Assembly (NCBI RefSeq): GCF_002278075.1
Contig: NZ_CP022990.1
Span: 1,798,001 to 1,862,000 of the forward strand
Source of the DNA: Paraburkholderia aromaticivorans
GTDB lineage: Bacteria; Pseudomonadota; Gammaproteobacteria; Burkholderiales; Burkholderiaceae
Direction of reading: 5' to 3'
DNA: 64,000 nucleotides
This document shows positions 1 through 9,082 of the stretch, in pieces. How positions within the stretch are numbered: position 1 is the stretch's first letter; each line of letters starts with the position of its first letter. Made by a program: the position numbers and the translations under genes. Below the pieces are notes generated by a model, which worked only from the letters and a program-made list of their open reading frames with translations, did no database searches and had not been told where the DNA came from.

Positions 1-1
1 G

Positions 2-169
2 ACAACCAGAGGCCGGGTCACACCAGTAGGAACGTCGCAGCATGAAGAGAATCACGGCATCAGCAAGCCGATGACCGTGTTCATCGACGGTCCAACCGGT
101 TTTACCTACGTCTGGAGCCAGGACGGCGGCTGGACGTTCGCCGGGCGTGTCACCGACCGGATTCAATGA
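2..169 (+). CDS. C-terminal end of a hypothetical protein (partial)
   Basis: An open frame enters from the left edge and ends at TGA 167-169. The last 32 residues after an internal Met (position 71) read as a compact Trp/Gly/Tyr-rich tail (FIDGPTGF, then VWSQDGGW). I do not recognise a family. The frame is open to the edge, so the start lies outside the window, although the Met at 71 could start a very small protein. About 170 bases without a gene follow before the SRPBCC gene, and I see nothing in them. Confidence is moderate because only the tail is visible. Confidence 0.4.
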   Translation, partial: TTRGRVTPVGTSQHEENHGISKPMTVFIDGPTGFTYVWSQDGGWTFAGRVTDRIQ

Positions 170-341
170 GCGATGCGCGGGATGCAGCCTGCGCCCGCGA
201 ATCTCCCGGCACCAGCGTAGCCGTCTGATCGGATGCGCTGCCGCGAACGGCCAGCGTCACAACGTGGGCGCCAATGCCTGCCTCGCGGCGCGAATCGGCC
301 AACTAGCCGGCGTTGCCGCATTCAGGTCCGGGCCGTAGCCC

Positions 342-788
342 TCAGCCCGGAATCTCGGGCTCGACCAGCTTCGCCAGCTGAACCAGCGACTCCTGCCAGC
401 CGAGGTAGCACATCTCGACAGGAATGACCTCGGGCACGCCCTCCTGCACGACGGTGAGCTCGGTGCCGCAAGACACCTGGCGCAATGAGACGGTGGTGAC
501 CATCTGGCCGGGCAGGTTCGGATCGTCGAACCGGTCCGTATAGCGGATCTTCTCGGACGGCGTCAGTTCGAGGTATTCGCCGCCGAACGAGTGGCCGTTA
601 CCGGTGCCGAAATTTCGGAAGGACATCTTGAAGGTGCCGCCCACCCGAGGATCCATGTGGTGAACCTGACAGGTGAATCCGTAAGGAGGAAGCCACTTTG
701 CCAGCGCATCGGCTTCGAGAAATGCCCGGTACACGCGTTCAGGCGTAGCGCGCAACACGCGATGAAGATTGACGGTTCCGGTAGTCAT
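342..788 (-). CDS. SRPBCC / AHSA1-like ligand-binding domain protein
   Basis: A 148-residue protein that is one START/Bet v1-like domain of the Aha1 C-terminal (AHSA1, COG3832) type. Supporting segments are TPERVYRAFLEADALAKWLPP near the N-terminus, a central DPRVGGTF strand, and the C-terminal GWQESLVQLAKLVE helix that closes the hydrophobic cavity. The ATG at 788 was chosen over an in-frame upstream codon because AAAGG precedes it and family similarity begins there. It lies 115 bases downstream of the acetoin-operon lipA paralogue on the same strand, so it may be co-transcribed. Family members bind lipids or small hydrophobic ligands; no specific role can be read here. Confidence 0.8.
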   Translation of the reverse strand: MTTGTVNLHRVLRATPERVYRAFLEADALAKWLPPYGFTCQVHHMDPRVGGTFKMSFRNFGTGNGHSFGGEYLELTPSEKIRYTDRFDDPNLPGQMVTTVSLRQVSCGTELTVVQEGVPEVIPVEMCYLGWQESLVQLAKLVEPEIPG

Positions 789-903
789 GGTGTGTTCGCC
801 TTTCACTAAGGAAGTTGGACATACTCCTACGACGAACCGGCGCCGGCAATCTCGACATGACGACTCTCCGTGAAAACCCGAAGGTGTCAATGGCTTTCAC
901 GCG

Positions 904-1896
904 CTATCGCAACTCCTGAGCTGTGGCCGTCACTGTATCGGCCGCACGATCCGCGTGATACGACGAACGCACCAGCGGTCCCGCCACCACCTCGCGAAAG
1001 CCCATTTTCAAACCCTCGTCGCGCCACGACGCAAACTGTCCGGGCTCGACATAGCGACGCACCGGCATATGAAAACGCGACGGTGCAAGATATTGACCGA
1101 TAGTCAGGATATCGACATGATGCGCGCGCAAATCGCGCATGGTGTCGAGTAACTCCTGGTCGGACTCGCCAAGTCCGACCATCAATCCCGACTTCGTCAA
1201 CACGGCCACATTCTCCTCTTTGACGCGCGCCAGCAAGCCGAGCGAGCCGCGATAGTCCGCGCCGGCACGCGCGGCCCGATACAGCGACGGCACCGTTTCG
1301 ATGTTGTGGTTGAACACATCCGGCCACGCGCGCGAGAGTTCGGACACGGCCCGCTCTACGCGTCCGCGAAAATCCGGCGTCAGCACTTCGACCCGAATAC
1401 CCGGCACGCGCTCGCGCAGCAACGCGACACACCGCGCAAAATGCGCAGCGCCGCCGTCGCGCAAATCGTCACGATCCACCGACGTCACGACGACATAGCG
1501 AAGACCGAGCGCCGCCACCGCGTCGGCGAGCCTCGCCGGCTCGCCGTCGTCCAACGGCGCCGGCCGGCCGTGCGCGACGTCGCAGAACGCACAACGCCGC
1601 GTACAGATGCCGCCCATGATCATGAACGTGGCGGTGCGCTGTGCAAAACATTCGCCGATGTTCGGGCACATCGCCTCCTCGCAGACCGAATGCAGCCGAT
1701 GCTCGCGCAGGATCGCCGCCACGCCGGCGACCGTCTCGCTCATCATCGGCCTTGCATGCAGCCATGGCGGTTTCGGCAAGGCCTCGCCGCCGGCGAGCGG
1801 CACGATCTTCACCGGAATTCGCGCGAGTTTGTCGCCACTGCGCTTGCCGTGCTGGCCAAGGGCGGTGACGCTATCGCCATGCAGGGCGGCGTCCAT
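904..1896 (-). CDS. lipA: Lipoyl synthase paralogue of the acetoin operon (LipA/AcoS)
   Basis: A 330-residue radical-SAM enzyme that inserts two sulfurs into octanoyl-lysine to make lipoyl groups. Both iron-sulfur sites are visible: the auxiliary cluster motif C72-x4-C77-x5-C83 ([12 protein letters not shown]) and the radical-SAM motif C98-x3-C102-x2-C105 (CTRRCAFC). NHNIETV and the C-terminal tail are also conserved. It begins one base after the acoC stop, so it belongs to the acetoin operon and presumably serves the lipoyl domain of that E2; Pelobacter acoS is a known precedent for such a gene. The housekeeping lipA is probably elsewhere. The C-terminus lacks the usual RSS(Y/F)xA end context only slightly (RSSYHADR is present). 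Confidence 0.92.
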   Translation of the reverse strand: MDAALHGDSVTALGQHGKRSGDKLARIPVKIVPLAGGEALPKPPWLHARPMMSETVAGVAAILREHRLHSVCEEAMCPNIGECFAQRTATFMIMGGICTRRCAFCDVAHGRPAPLDDGEPARLADAVAALGLRYVVVTSVDRDDLRDGGAAHFARCVALLRERVPGIRVEVLTPDFRGRVERAVSELSRAWPDVFNHNIETVPSLYRAARAGADYRGSLGLLARVKEENVAVLTKSGLMVGLGESDQELLDTMRDLRAHHVDILTIGQYLAPSRFHMPVRRYVEPGQFASWRDEGLKMGFREVVAGPLVRSSYHADRAADTVTATAQELR

Positions 1897-1897
1897 G

Positions 1898-3010
1898 TCA
1901 ACGCCCCAGGAAGTCGTTGAGCAGACGGTTCACTTCCGAGGCCGCCTCCATCTGCACCATATGCCCTTTTCCTTCCAGCACATGAACGCGGATATCGCCA
2001 TGGAGTCCCTGCGCGTGCGAAGCCGGAATGATCCGGTCTTCAGCACCCCAGATCACCAACGCCCGAGGCACCAGCTCCGCAAGCCGGTCGCGATAGCCCG
2101 TGCGTTGGACATCGCCATCGAACGCGGACGCGGCAATCTTGCGCAACGTGTCCTGCACGCCTTCGAGCCGCTTGTATTTGACAATGTCCTCCACGAGTTG
2201 CCGCGTCACGAGCGCGGGGTCGGCAAAGAGCTTGGCGAGCTGCGGCTTGAGGGCGTTGCGATTGCTGCCTTCCGTGAACCCGCTGATGTACTCGCCATTG
2301 ATTTCTTCGCCGAGCCCCGCGCCGGCGATCAGCGAAAGCGACGCAACCCGCGCTGACGCCTTCGCGGCCACCGTCATGGCGACCAGCGCGCCCATCGAAT
2401 GACCGATCAGATGCGCGTTGCCGATGCCGCGGTCGTCCATGAACGCGATCACGCTGTCCGCCAGTTCTTCAGCACTGCCGGTCTCGACCGCCTTGCCCGA
2501 TTCGCCGTGGCCGGGCAAATCCAGCGCCCACACGGTGCGATGCGCGGCGAGATCGGCATGATTGAAGAGCCAGTTGTTGAGGTCGCCGCCAAAGCCGTGA
2601 ATCAGCAGCGCGGGCGTGCCGCCGTCGCCCAGTTTCAGGTAGCGCACGGTCCGCCCGCCGATCTGCGCTTTTTCCGGCTGCGGACCCGTTTCGCCGGCCT
2701 CGGCGCTGGCCGGGACAAAATCGCGCTGAAACGCTTCGACCGCTGCATCGATCTCCGCATCCGCGGTTTCCGGGTCGGCCACCACCGCGAGCAAGGCGCC
2801 GATCGGCAACGTGTCGCCCTCCTGCGCGATCCGCCGGCGCAAGATGCCGTCGAATGCGCACTCGACGCCGGACGAGATCTTGTCCGTCTCCACGTCGAGT
2901 ATTTCCTCGCCTTTCGCGACCTTGTCGCCGATCGCCTTGAGCCAGCCGTTGACCTGCCCCTGCTCCATGGAAAGGCCCCACTTGGGCATCGTAATCATAT
3001 GAATCGGCAT
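1898..3010 (-). CDS. acoC: Acetoin dehydrogenase E2: lipoyl domain plus alpha/beta hydrolase domain
   Basis: A 370-residue dihydrolipoamide acetyltransferase-type subunit of the acetoin:DCPIP oxidoreductase/dehydrogenase complex. Residues 1-80 are a biotinyl/lipoyl domain with the lipoyl-lysine at K44 (VETDKISSG). Residues from about 130 to the end form an alpha/beta hydrolase fold ([10 protein letters not shown] oxyanion region, nucleophile elbow GHSMGA, late HMVQ histidine). This swap of the normal E2 catalytic domain for a hydrolase fold is typical of AcoC. The start has GAGG 7 bases upstream. It is 3 bases from acoB and 1 base from the lipA paralogue, so translation is probably coupled. 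Confidence 0.93.
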   Translation of the reverse strand: MPIHMITMPKWGLSMEQGQVNGWLKAIGDKVAKGEEILDVETDKISSGVECAFDGILRRRIAQEGDTLPIGALLAVVADPETADAEIDAAVEAFQRDFVPASAEAGETGPQPEKAQIGGRTVRYLKLGDGGTPALLIHGFGGDLNNWLFNHADLAAHRTVWALDLPGHGESGKAVETGSAEELADSVIAFMDDRGIGNAHLIGHSMGALVAMTVAAKASARVASLSLIAGAGLGEEINGEYISGFTEGSNRNALKPQLAKLFADPALVTRQLVEDIVKYKRLEGVQDTLRKIAASAFDGDVQRTGYRDRLAELVPRALVIWGAEDRIIPASHAQGLHGDIRVHVLEGKGHMVQMEAASEVNRLLNDFLGR

Positions 3011-3013
3011 CGC

Positions 3014-4018
3014 TTAACCTCTCACTTTCAACACGGCGTCGGCAATCTGCTTGGGCGACGGGATGTACATGTCTTCGAGCACGCCGGCAAACGGCGTGGG
3101 CGTATGCGGCGCGGTCACCATTTCGATTGGCGCCTTCAGCGAGTGAAACGCGCGTTGCGCGATCAGCGCGGAGATGTCCGTGGCGATCGAGCAGCGTGGA
3201 TTCGCCTCGTCCACCACCACGACACGACCCGTGCGATTCGCGCTTTCGAGGATGGTGTCTTCGTCGAGCGGCGAGGTGGTGCGCAAATCGATCACCTCGA
3301 CTTCGAGGCCGTCTTTCGCGAGTTTTTCCGCGGCTTCCGTGGCGTAATGCACCATGCGGCCGTATGTGACGATCGTGACGTCGTCGCCGTCACGCACGAC
3401 GTTCGCTTCGCCGAACGGAATCGCATACGACTCTTCGGGCACGTCGCCTTCGCGGCTATAGAGCAGCTTGTGCTCGCAGAAGATCACCGGGTCGTTGTCG
3501 CGGATCGCCTGGATCAACAGGCCTTTCGCGTCGTACGGTGTGGAGGGGCACACCACCTTGAGGCCCGGTATGTGCGTAAACAGCGAGGTCAGCATCTGCG
3601 AGTGCTGTGCGGCCGCGCGCAAACCGGCACCCTGCATGGCGCGAATCACCACCGGTGTCACCGCCTTGCCGCCGAACATGTAGCGGAACTTGGCGGCCTG
3701 ATTGAAAATCTGGTCGAAGCACACCCCCATGAAGTCGATGAACATCAATTCCGCCACCGGCCGCATGCCGCACGCGGCCGCGCCCACCGCCGCGCCGATA
3801 TAACCGCCTTCGGAGAGCGGCGTATCGAGCACGCGGCCCGGATACTTGTGAAACAGGCCCTTCGTGACGCCGAGTACGCCGCCCCACGCGTCCTGTTCGC
3901 CGGGGGAGCCCGCGCCGCCCGCGTTGTCCTCGCCCATCACGATGACGGTTTCATCGCGGGCCATTTCCTGACTCAGCGCTTCGTTGATTGCCTGAGAAAA
4001 TGTGATCTTGCGTGCCAT
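3014..4018 (-). CDS. acoB: Acetoin dehydrogenase TPP-dependent E1 beta subunit
   Basis: A 334-residue E1 beta subunit of the 2-oxoacid-dehydrogenase-like acetoin-cleaving complex. It has the pyrimidine-binding fold near the N-terminus (ITFSQAINEALSQEM, MGEDN), the conserved DTPLSEGGYIGAAVGAA segment, and the C-terminal transketolase domain (VIDLRTTSPLDEDTILES, RVVVVDEA). With AcoA it cleaves acetoin to acetaldehyde and an acetyl group that is passed to lipoyl-AcoC. It lies between acoA and acoC, 89 bases after acoA. Length is normal and no defect is visible. Confidence 0.94.
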   Translation of the reverse strand: MARKITFSQAINEALSQEMARDETVIVMGEDNAGGAGSPGEQDAWGGVLGVTKGLFHKYPGRVLDTPLSEGGYIGAAVGAAACGMRPVAELMFIDFMGVCFDQIFNQAAKFRYMFGGKAVTPVVIRAMQGAGLRAAAQHSQMLTSLFTHIPGLKVVCPSTPYDAKGLLIQAIRDNDPVIFCEHKLLYSREGDVPEESYAIPFGEANVVRDGDDVTIVTYGRMVHYATEAAEKLAKDGLEVEVIDLRTTSPLDEDTILESANRTGRVVVVDEANPRCSIATDISALIAQRAFHSLKAPIEMVTAPHTPTPFAGVLEDMYIPSPKQIADAVLKVRG

Positions 4019-4107
4019 GTCTGTCTCCTGTGGACCGGTGTTAGCGGCTTGGCGCCGACTTCGGTCACATCCAAGTTTGCGAATCGTTCAGGTCTGCAGC
4101 GGACGCG

Positions 4108-5091
4108 TTACGGATAGGACACGTAGACGTCGCTCAGCAGGTCTTCGGCGGTCGGCAGCGGCGCGGCCTTGGCTTCGGTCACGGCGCTGTCGATCAACGT
4201 CTTCACTTGTTCATCGACACTGCGCAGCTGATCCGCGCCGAGCATTTCCGCTCGCACCACACGCTCCTCGAAGCGCTTCAGGCAGTCTTTCTCGTCACGC
4301 AGTTTCTGCACTTCGCCAGGCGCGCGATAAGTTTGCGCATCGCCTTCGAAGTGGCCGAAATAGCGCGAGAACTTCACTTCGACGAGCGTCGGTCCGCCGC
4401 CGTGACGCGCCCGCTCGATCGCCTCGCCGAGCGCCTCATGCACTGCGAAGAAATCGAACCCGTCCACGATCACGCCCGGCATGCCGAAGCCGCTCGCGCG
4501 ATCCGCGATGTTGTCCGTCGCCACGGACCACGTCGAAGAAGTCGCTTCGGCGTAACCGTTGTTTTCCGCGACGAAAATCGCGGGCAGCCGCCATACCGAG
4601 GCCAGGTTCATCGATTCGAAAATCACGCCCTGATTCGATGCACCGTCGCCGAAGAAACACACGCCCACGCCGCCCGACTTCTTGTACTTCGCCGCCAACG
4701 CCGCCCCGCAAATGAGCGGGCCGCCCGCGCCGACAATGCCGTTCGCGCCGAGCATGCCCTTCGACAAATCGGCGATATGCATCGAGCCGCCTTTGCCGTG
4801 GCATACGCCGGTCTTGCGACCGTAGATTTCGGCCATCATGCCGCGCACATCGACGCCCTTGGCAATGCAGTGACCGTGGCCGCGGTGCGTGGTCGCCACA
4901 TAGTCCGCATCGTTCAGATGCAGCATCGCGCCGACCGCCGACGCCTCCTCGCCCGCATACAGGTGCACGAAGCCGGGTATTTCACCGGTCGCGAACTCGA
5001 CGTGCAGGCGCTCCTCGAACTCGCGGATCGTGCGCATCATGCGATACGCCTTCAGCAGTTCGTCCTTGCTCAACTCTGTTGAAACCGACAT
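4108..5091 (-). CDS. acoA: Acetoin dehydrogenase TPP-dependent E1 alpha subunit
   Basis: A 327-residue E1 alpha subunit. The thiamine-diphosphate/Mg binding motif is visible as GDGASNQG with a downstream NN (AENNGYAE). GGKGGSMHI and the N-terminal REFEERL helix are typical of the family. It forms the alpha2beta2 E1 with AcoB and carries out TPP-dependent cleavage of acetoin. It starts about 40 bases after acoX. No E3 (AcoD/AcoL) gene follows in this cluster, so the complex presumably borrows a dihydrolipoamide dehydrogenase encoded elsewhere. Confidence 0.94.
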   Translation of the reverse strand: MSVSTELSKDELLKAYRMMRTIREFEERLHVEFATGEIPGFVHLYAGEEASAVGAMLHLNDADYVATTHRGHGHCIAKGVDVRGMMAEIYGRKTGVCHGKGGSMHIADLSKGMLGANGIVGAGGPLICGAALAAKYKKSGGVGVCFFGDGASNQGVIFESMNLASVWRLPAIFVAENNGYAEATSSTWSVATDNIADRASGFGMPGVIVDGFDFFAVHEALGEAIERARHGGGPTLVEVKFSRYFGHFEGDAQTYRAPGEVQKLRDEKDCLKRFEERVVRAEMLGADQLRSVDEQVKTLIDSAVTEAKAAPLPTAEDLLSDVYVSYP

Positions 5092-5131
5092 GGTGTGTCT
5101 CCTTGGAATGAATGCACTGCTTGCCTACCAC

Positions 5132-6196
5132 CTACGTTTGACGCGCAACCACATTTGCCACTTCGCGAACCAGTTGCCGCGACGCCGAGTAACGCAGCGT
5201 GCGCTCGACATCGACGGTGAGCGGCCCGTCCCAGTCCAGCGAAATTTCGTATTGATCGCCGCGCTCCAGTTCGATTTCGCGCTCGCCGTCGAAAGCGAGC
5301 GTGCCGCGTTCGGCATCGAGCGGCGTCCAGCCGCCCACTTCGAAACGCTCGCAGGTGCGCATGAAAACCCGCTCGACGCGGCCCGGCGCTACCGGCGCGA
5401 CCAGCGGCACGCCGGATTCTCCGGGCCGCGCAAAACGCAGATGCAAGCCGTGCGAGGCCGTACGCTCGACAGGCGCCCACGCGCCGCCGATCGACGACAG
5501 GCCGATCCCGTCCGGCGACGCGAAGGTGAGAAACAGCGTGTCGATATCGGCCGGATCGGAGACGGCGCGAGCGCCGACGAAGCGTTGCCGGCTCACGCAC
5601 ACGTCCACTAGCGCGATCTCTTCGCGGCCGCGGTTGGGGCCGGCGACGCAGCGCACCACAAGACGCTTGTTGCGCGTGAGCGCGACGTCTGGCGGCACCG
5701 CGCCAGTCGCGGTCAGTGCACCCGCAAGACCGACGACAGTCGCTTCGCGCAGATCGGGAAACGCGTTATTCGTGCCGGTCGACAAGGTCAGCAACGGCAC
5801 CCGGCCGCAATGCGCGGCAACCGCGCGATGCGTGCCGTCGCCACCCAGTACCGCGATCAGTTCGACGCCCGCCCGCCGCATCGCGGCGACACCCGCATGT
5901 GTGTCGGCGGCGCTATCGGTAATCGGTTGGTCGATGAACTCGACCGCGGGCCAGCGTTGTTGCGAGGCGACCGCGGCGTGGGTATCGAGCGCACGCAGCA
6001 GCAGCGCGGCGACGCCGGTGCGGTCGCGCATGGTCAGCACGCGATCCACGCCGAGCACCCCCAGCCCCGCCAGCAACCGGACGACCATGTTGGCTTTCTC
6101 GGCCGTCGGGAACACGGATGCGTACGTGGTGAGGCGGCGAATGTCGCGACCGGATGCGGGGTTCGCGATCACGCCGACCGTAATGGGCGATGGCAC
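5132..6196 (-). CDS. acoX: AcoX, NAD-kinase-fold protein of the acetoin operon
   Basis: A 354-residue AcoX protein related to ATP-NAD kinases, with the GGDGTHR signature in the middle and VGVIANPASGRD near the start. Its biochemical role in acetoin catabolism is not established for the family. I choose the GTG at 6196 because AGGAG (minus strand, 6205-6209) lies 8 bases upstream and conserved sequence follows at once. Upstream in-frame ATGs at 6271, 6232 and 6220 are poorly placed; the one at 6271 falls at the transcription start predicted from the sigma-54 promoter. It is the first gene of the acoX-A-B-C-lipA unit. Confidence 0.85.
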   Translation of the reverse strand: MPSPITVGVIANPASGRDIRRLTTYASVFPTAEKANMVVRLLAGLGVLGVDRVLTMRDRTGVAALLLRALDTHAAVASQQRWPAVEFIDQPITDSAADTHAGVAAMRRAGVELIAVLGGDGTHRAVAAHCGRVPLLTLSTGTNNAFPDLREATVVGLAGALTATGAVPPDVALTRNKRLVVRCVAGPNRGREEIALVDVCVSRQRFVGARAVSDPADIDTLFLTFASPDGIGLSSIGGAWAPVERTASHGLHLRFARPGESGVPLVAPVAPGRVERVFMRTCERFEVGGWTPLDAERGTLAFDGEREIELERGDQYEISLDWDGPLTVDVERTLRYSASRQLVREVANVVARQT

Positions 6197-6281
6197 AGGC
6201 TTGTCTCCTGCCCGCGTCATGCGCGGACTCATATCAGGAGCGCCGTATTCGAACCACGGCGCTTTTTTCATGAGTCGAACA

Positions 6282-6299
6282 CTGCAAGGGGTATGCCAA
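6282..6299 (-). promoter_or_regulatory. Sigma-54 (-24/-12) promoter of the acetoin operon
   Basis: On the minus strand the sequence reads TTGGCATACCCCTTGCAG, which fits the RpoN consensus TGGCACG-N4-TTGCW with the GG and GC elements correctly spaced. It lies immediately upstream of acoX, opposite an AcoR-type sigma-54 activator gene. The predicted start near 6272 leaves a leader of about 75 bases to the GTG start of acoX. Confidence 0.8.
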
Positions 6300-6500
6300 T
6301 TTCGCCGAGCAGCCTCGAAACCTTGCGAAAGTGTCTTGTTTAAAGGGACTTACGCACGGAACGGGTTACGCTGTCTGGCGCGCGCGCCGTGCGCCGCAAC
6401 GCGCGGTGCGTCTCACGCGCTCGCTCCGCGACCCCAGGCGCCCGGCATCGGACTCTGTGTAAGACGCGCGAACCCTTGTACCGCCTGTATCGAAGCAACG

Positions 6501-6515
6501 TGAGACGGCGTCTCA
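6501..6515. promoter_or_regulatory. Palindrome, putative AcoR enhancer site 1
   Basis: TGAGACG-G-CGTCTCA is a perfect 7+1+7 inverted repeat, about 235 bases upstream of the predicted acoX transcription start, the usual distance for a sigma-54 activator site. Assignment to AcoR is inference from position and from the second copy close by. Confidence 0.7.
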
Positions 6516-6523
6516 GCCGGGGT

Positions 6524-6539
6524 TGAGACGAACGTCTCA
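6524..6539. promoter_or_regulatory. Palindrome, putative AcoR enhancer site 2
   Basis: TGAGACG-AA-CGTCTCA has the same arms as site 1 with a 2-base spacer. The two centres are about 23-24 bases apart, roughly two helical turns. Half sites (GCGTCTC) also occur at 6541 and near 6408. The pair fits cooperative binding of AcoR dimers and possible autoregulation of acoR. Confidence 0.7.
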
Positions 6540-6635
6540 CGCGTCTCGCGTGCTGCATTGCAGTGTGATTGATCGAACGGGATGTGCTACAAGAACAGCC
6601 TGACCTGACTGCGTGTCGCTCGACTGGAGCCGACC

Positions 6636-8600
6636 ATGCCTTACGTTTCGCAAAACCAGCACATTGAACGCGTGCGCGGCGCCATAGAAGGACGGCTTCC
6701 CGCGCCCGCCGACTCCACGCGCCTCGTATCGTCATGGCAGCGCTCGTTCGAACAATACCGGCTCGATCCCGGCGCGGTGATCGGCCCACGCGTGCTTACG
6801 TCTGCTGAATTGCGCGAAGTGCAGGGAAAAGAAGAAGCGTTCCTGCGTGCCTCGGGCCAATGCCTGAGCCGCCTGCACGACATGATTCGCGTAGCCGACT
6901 ACTGCGTGATGCTCACGGATGCGCACGGCGTCACGATCGATTACCGAATCGAGCGCGACCGCCGCAGCGATTTCAAGCACGCGGGACTGTATATCGGCTC
7001 TTGCTGGTCCGAGCGTGAAGAAGGCACATGTGGCGTGGCGAACGTACTGACCGATCTCGCGCCGATTACCGTGCACAAGACCGATCACTTCCGTGCCGCC
7101 TTCACGACCTTGACCTGCAGCGCCGCGCCGATTTTCGCCCCGACCGGCGAAATGATCGGCGTGCTCGACGCCTCCGCCGTCCGCTCGCCGGACAACCGCG
7201 ACAGTCAGCGGCTCGTGTTTCAACTGGTGCGCCAGAGCGCCGGTTTGATCGAGGATGGCTATTTCCTCAATCAAACCGCGCAACACTGGATCCTGTTCGG
7301 CCATTCGAGCCGTAATTTCGTCGAGGCCCAACCCGAGGTGCTGATTGCGTTCGACGAATGCGGCAATCTGGTCGCCGCCAATCGCAAAGCGCGCGAATGC
7401 ATTCCGGCGTTGAACGGCCCGCGCCATATCGACGAGATATTCGACACCGCCGAGGTGCGTCTGCACGATGTCGCGCGGACCGACGCGATTGTCTGCCTGC
7501 GTCTGCGCGCGACGGGCGCTGTTTTGTATGCGCGCATTCGCGCGCCGCTCAAACGCCCATCGCGCACGGCAAATGGCGCGGCCGCCGGTGCCACGCGGCA
7601 ATCGCACGGCGAGACGCAAGACGATCTGCAAGTCGGCGCCTTGGGCCGCTTTCTGAGAAGCGCCGACACGCGCATTGCTCACAACGCGTCGGTGGCATTG
7701 CGCATCATCGGCAAACGGTTGCCGATTCTGATTCTCGGCGAGACCGGCGTCGGCAAGGAAGTCTTCGCGCACGCGGTGCACGACTCGGGCGCGCGGCGCA
7801 CGCGGCCATTTATCGCGGTGAATTGCGGCGCGATTCCTGAATCGCTGATCGAGAGCGAACTGTTCGGCTACGCGCCCGGCGCCTTTACCGGCGCACGCAG
7901 CCGCGGCGCTCGCGGCAAGATCGCGCAGGCGCATACCGGCACGCTGTTTCTCGACGAAATCGGCGATATGCCGCTCAATCTGCAAACACGGCTGCTACGC
8001 GTGCTGGCGGAAGGCGAAGTCATGCCGCTCGGTGGCGATGCGCCCGTGCGCGTCGATATCGACGTGATCTGCGCCACCCACCGCGATCTCGCGCAGATGG
8101 TGGCGGAAGGATCGTTCCGCGAAGATCTCTATTACCGGCTAAGCGGCGCCAGTTTGCCGATGCCGCCGTTGCGCGAACGCGCGGATATCGGCGACGTGAT
8201 CGCGGCCGTGTTCGAAGAAGAAGCGCAAATGGCCGGCCACGTCCTCACGCTCGACCCGCGCCTCGCCGAGCGCCTCGCAACCTTCGCATGGCCGGGCAAC
8301 ATTCGCCAGTTGCGCAACGTCCTGCGTTACGCGTGTGCGATGTGCGATACCGCGCGTGTGGAATTGCGCCACTTGGCGCCGGACGTCGTCGCAATGCTGG
8401 AGCCCGAGGGCGCGGGCAATCGCGCATTGACGTCGGCCCTCGCGCAGCAGGACCCGCGCGACGAGCGCACGCGCATTATCGACGCGCTGACGCGGCATCA
8501 ATGGCGGCCCAATGCCGCCGCGCAATCACTGGGAATGTCGCGTGCGACCTTATACCGGCGCATCGCCAAGCTGGGCATCGTCGGGCCGCATCGCTGCTAA
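6636..8600 (+). CDS. acoR: Sigma-54-dependent activator of acetoin catabolism
   Basis: A 654-residue enhancer-binding protein. Residues about 70-200 form a GAF-type sensory region. The AAA+ domain has Walker A (GETGVGKE, about residue 367), the sigma-54 contact loop GAFTGA (about 414) and Walker B (TLFLDEIGD, about 437). A Fis-type helix-turn-helix ends the protein (AAAQSLGMSRATLYRRI). It is divergent from acoX, whose promoter is of the -24/-12 class, with two palindromes between them. It presumably activates the acetoin operon when acetoin is bound by the GAF region. The ATG has GGAG about 7 bases upstream. Confidence 0.92.
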   Translation: MPYVSQNQHIERVRGAIEGRLPAPADSTRLVSSWQRSFEQYRLDPGAVIGPRVLTSAELREVQGKEEAFLRASGQCLSRLHDMIRVADYCVMLTDAHGVTIDYRIERDRRSDFKHAGLYIGSCWSEREEGTCGVANVLTDLAPITVHKTDHFRAAFTTLTCSAAPIFAPTGEMIGVLDASAVRSPDNRDSQRLVFQLVRQSAGLIEDGYFLNQTAQHWILFGHSSRNFVEAQPEVLIAFDECGNLVAANRKARECIPALNGPRHIDEIFDTAEVRLHDVARTDAIVCLRLRATGAVLYARIRAPLKRPSRTANGAAAGATRQSHGETQDDLQVGALGRFLRSADTRIAHNASVALRIIGKRLPILILGETGVGKEVFAHAVHDSGARRTRPFIAVNCGAIPESLIESELFGYAPGAFTGARSRGARGKIAQAHTGTLFLDEIGDMPLNLQTRLLRVLAEGEVMPLGGDAPVRVDIDVICATHRDLAQMVAEGSFREDLYYRLSGASLPMPPLRERADIGDVIAAVFEEEAQMAGHVLTLDPRLAERLATFAWPGNIRQLRNVLRYACAMCDTARVELRHLAPDVVAMLEPEGAGNRALTSALAQQDPRDERTRIIDALTRHQWRPNAAAQSLGMSRATLYRRIAKLGIVGPHRC

Positions 8601-8641
8601 TGGCGTTCCAGCGGTCGACGACGATCCGCCGGCCCTGGCGG

Positions 8642-8971
8642 TCAGTGGCTGATCATCCAAGGCCTGCCTGCGGGATTGGTCTTCAAGCCGCCTGCGGTCG
8701 TCGCCCCCTTAGTCCTGCTCGACCCGCATCCACAACCGGGCCCGTGCCGGTGGGTGTACTCGCCTGAGCGTTGCGGCGCATGCGCCGAACGTTCGTTGAT
8801 CTGATGCCCGGTGCGTGCGCTTGCCGCCATCAACGACAACGAAGGCAGACTCAAGGTACGTTGCGCCGGTGCGTCGCAGGTGGGGCATGCGCAAGGCACG
8901 TCGCGCTCGGCGACGCGGCGGATCGCGGCGAATGGGCCGCAGTTTTCGCAACGGTAATCGTATGTCGGCAT
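8642..8971 (-). CDS. fmdB: FmdB-type zinc-ribbon protein
   Basis: A 109-residue protein with the N-terminal FmdB zinc ribbon (MPTYDYRCENCG, then CACPTC, two CxxC-type knuckles), followed by a variable tail with a second cysteine group (GPGCGCG). The ATG at 8971 begins the conserved domain; an upstream in-frame start adds 21 unrelated residues. FmdB proteins are found next to formamidases and amide transporters and have been proposed as regulators; their function is not firmly known. It is downstream of fmdA on the same strand and convergent with acoR. Confidence 0.88.
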   Translation of the reverse strand: MPTYDYRCENCGPFAAIRRVAERDVPCACPTCDAPAQRTLSLPSLSLMAASARTGHQINERSAHAPQRSGEYTHRHGPGCGCGSSRTKGATTAGGLKTNPAGRPWMISH

Positions 8972-9082
8972 GGTGCGCTCCTTGAATGCCTTAAGTCTTT
9001 CTCCGATGACCGCCGCTACTGCGACATCCAGCACGGCGGTCTTCCGGGCACGGCCCTCTCAGGTGTTTCGACAAAACCTACG

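Noticed and set aside
2399..4117. Long plus-strand open frame opposite acoC and acoB
   Set aside because: It lies antisense to two well-matched genes and its translation is Arg/His/Ala-rich with no domain. High GC keeps such shadow frames open.
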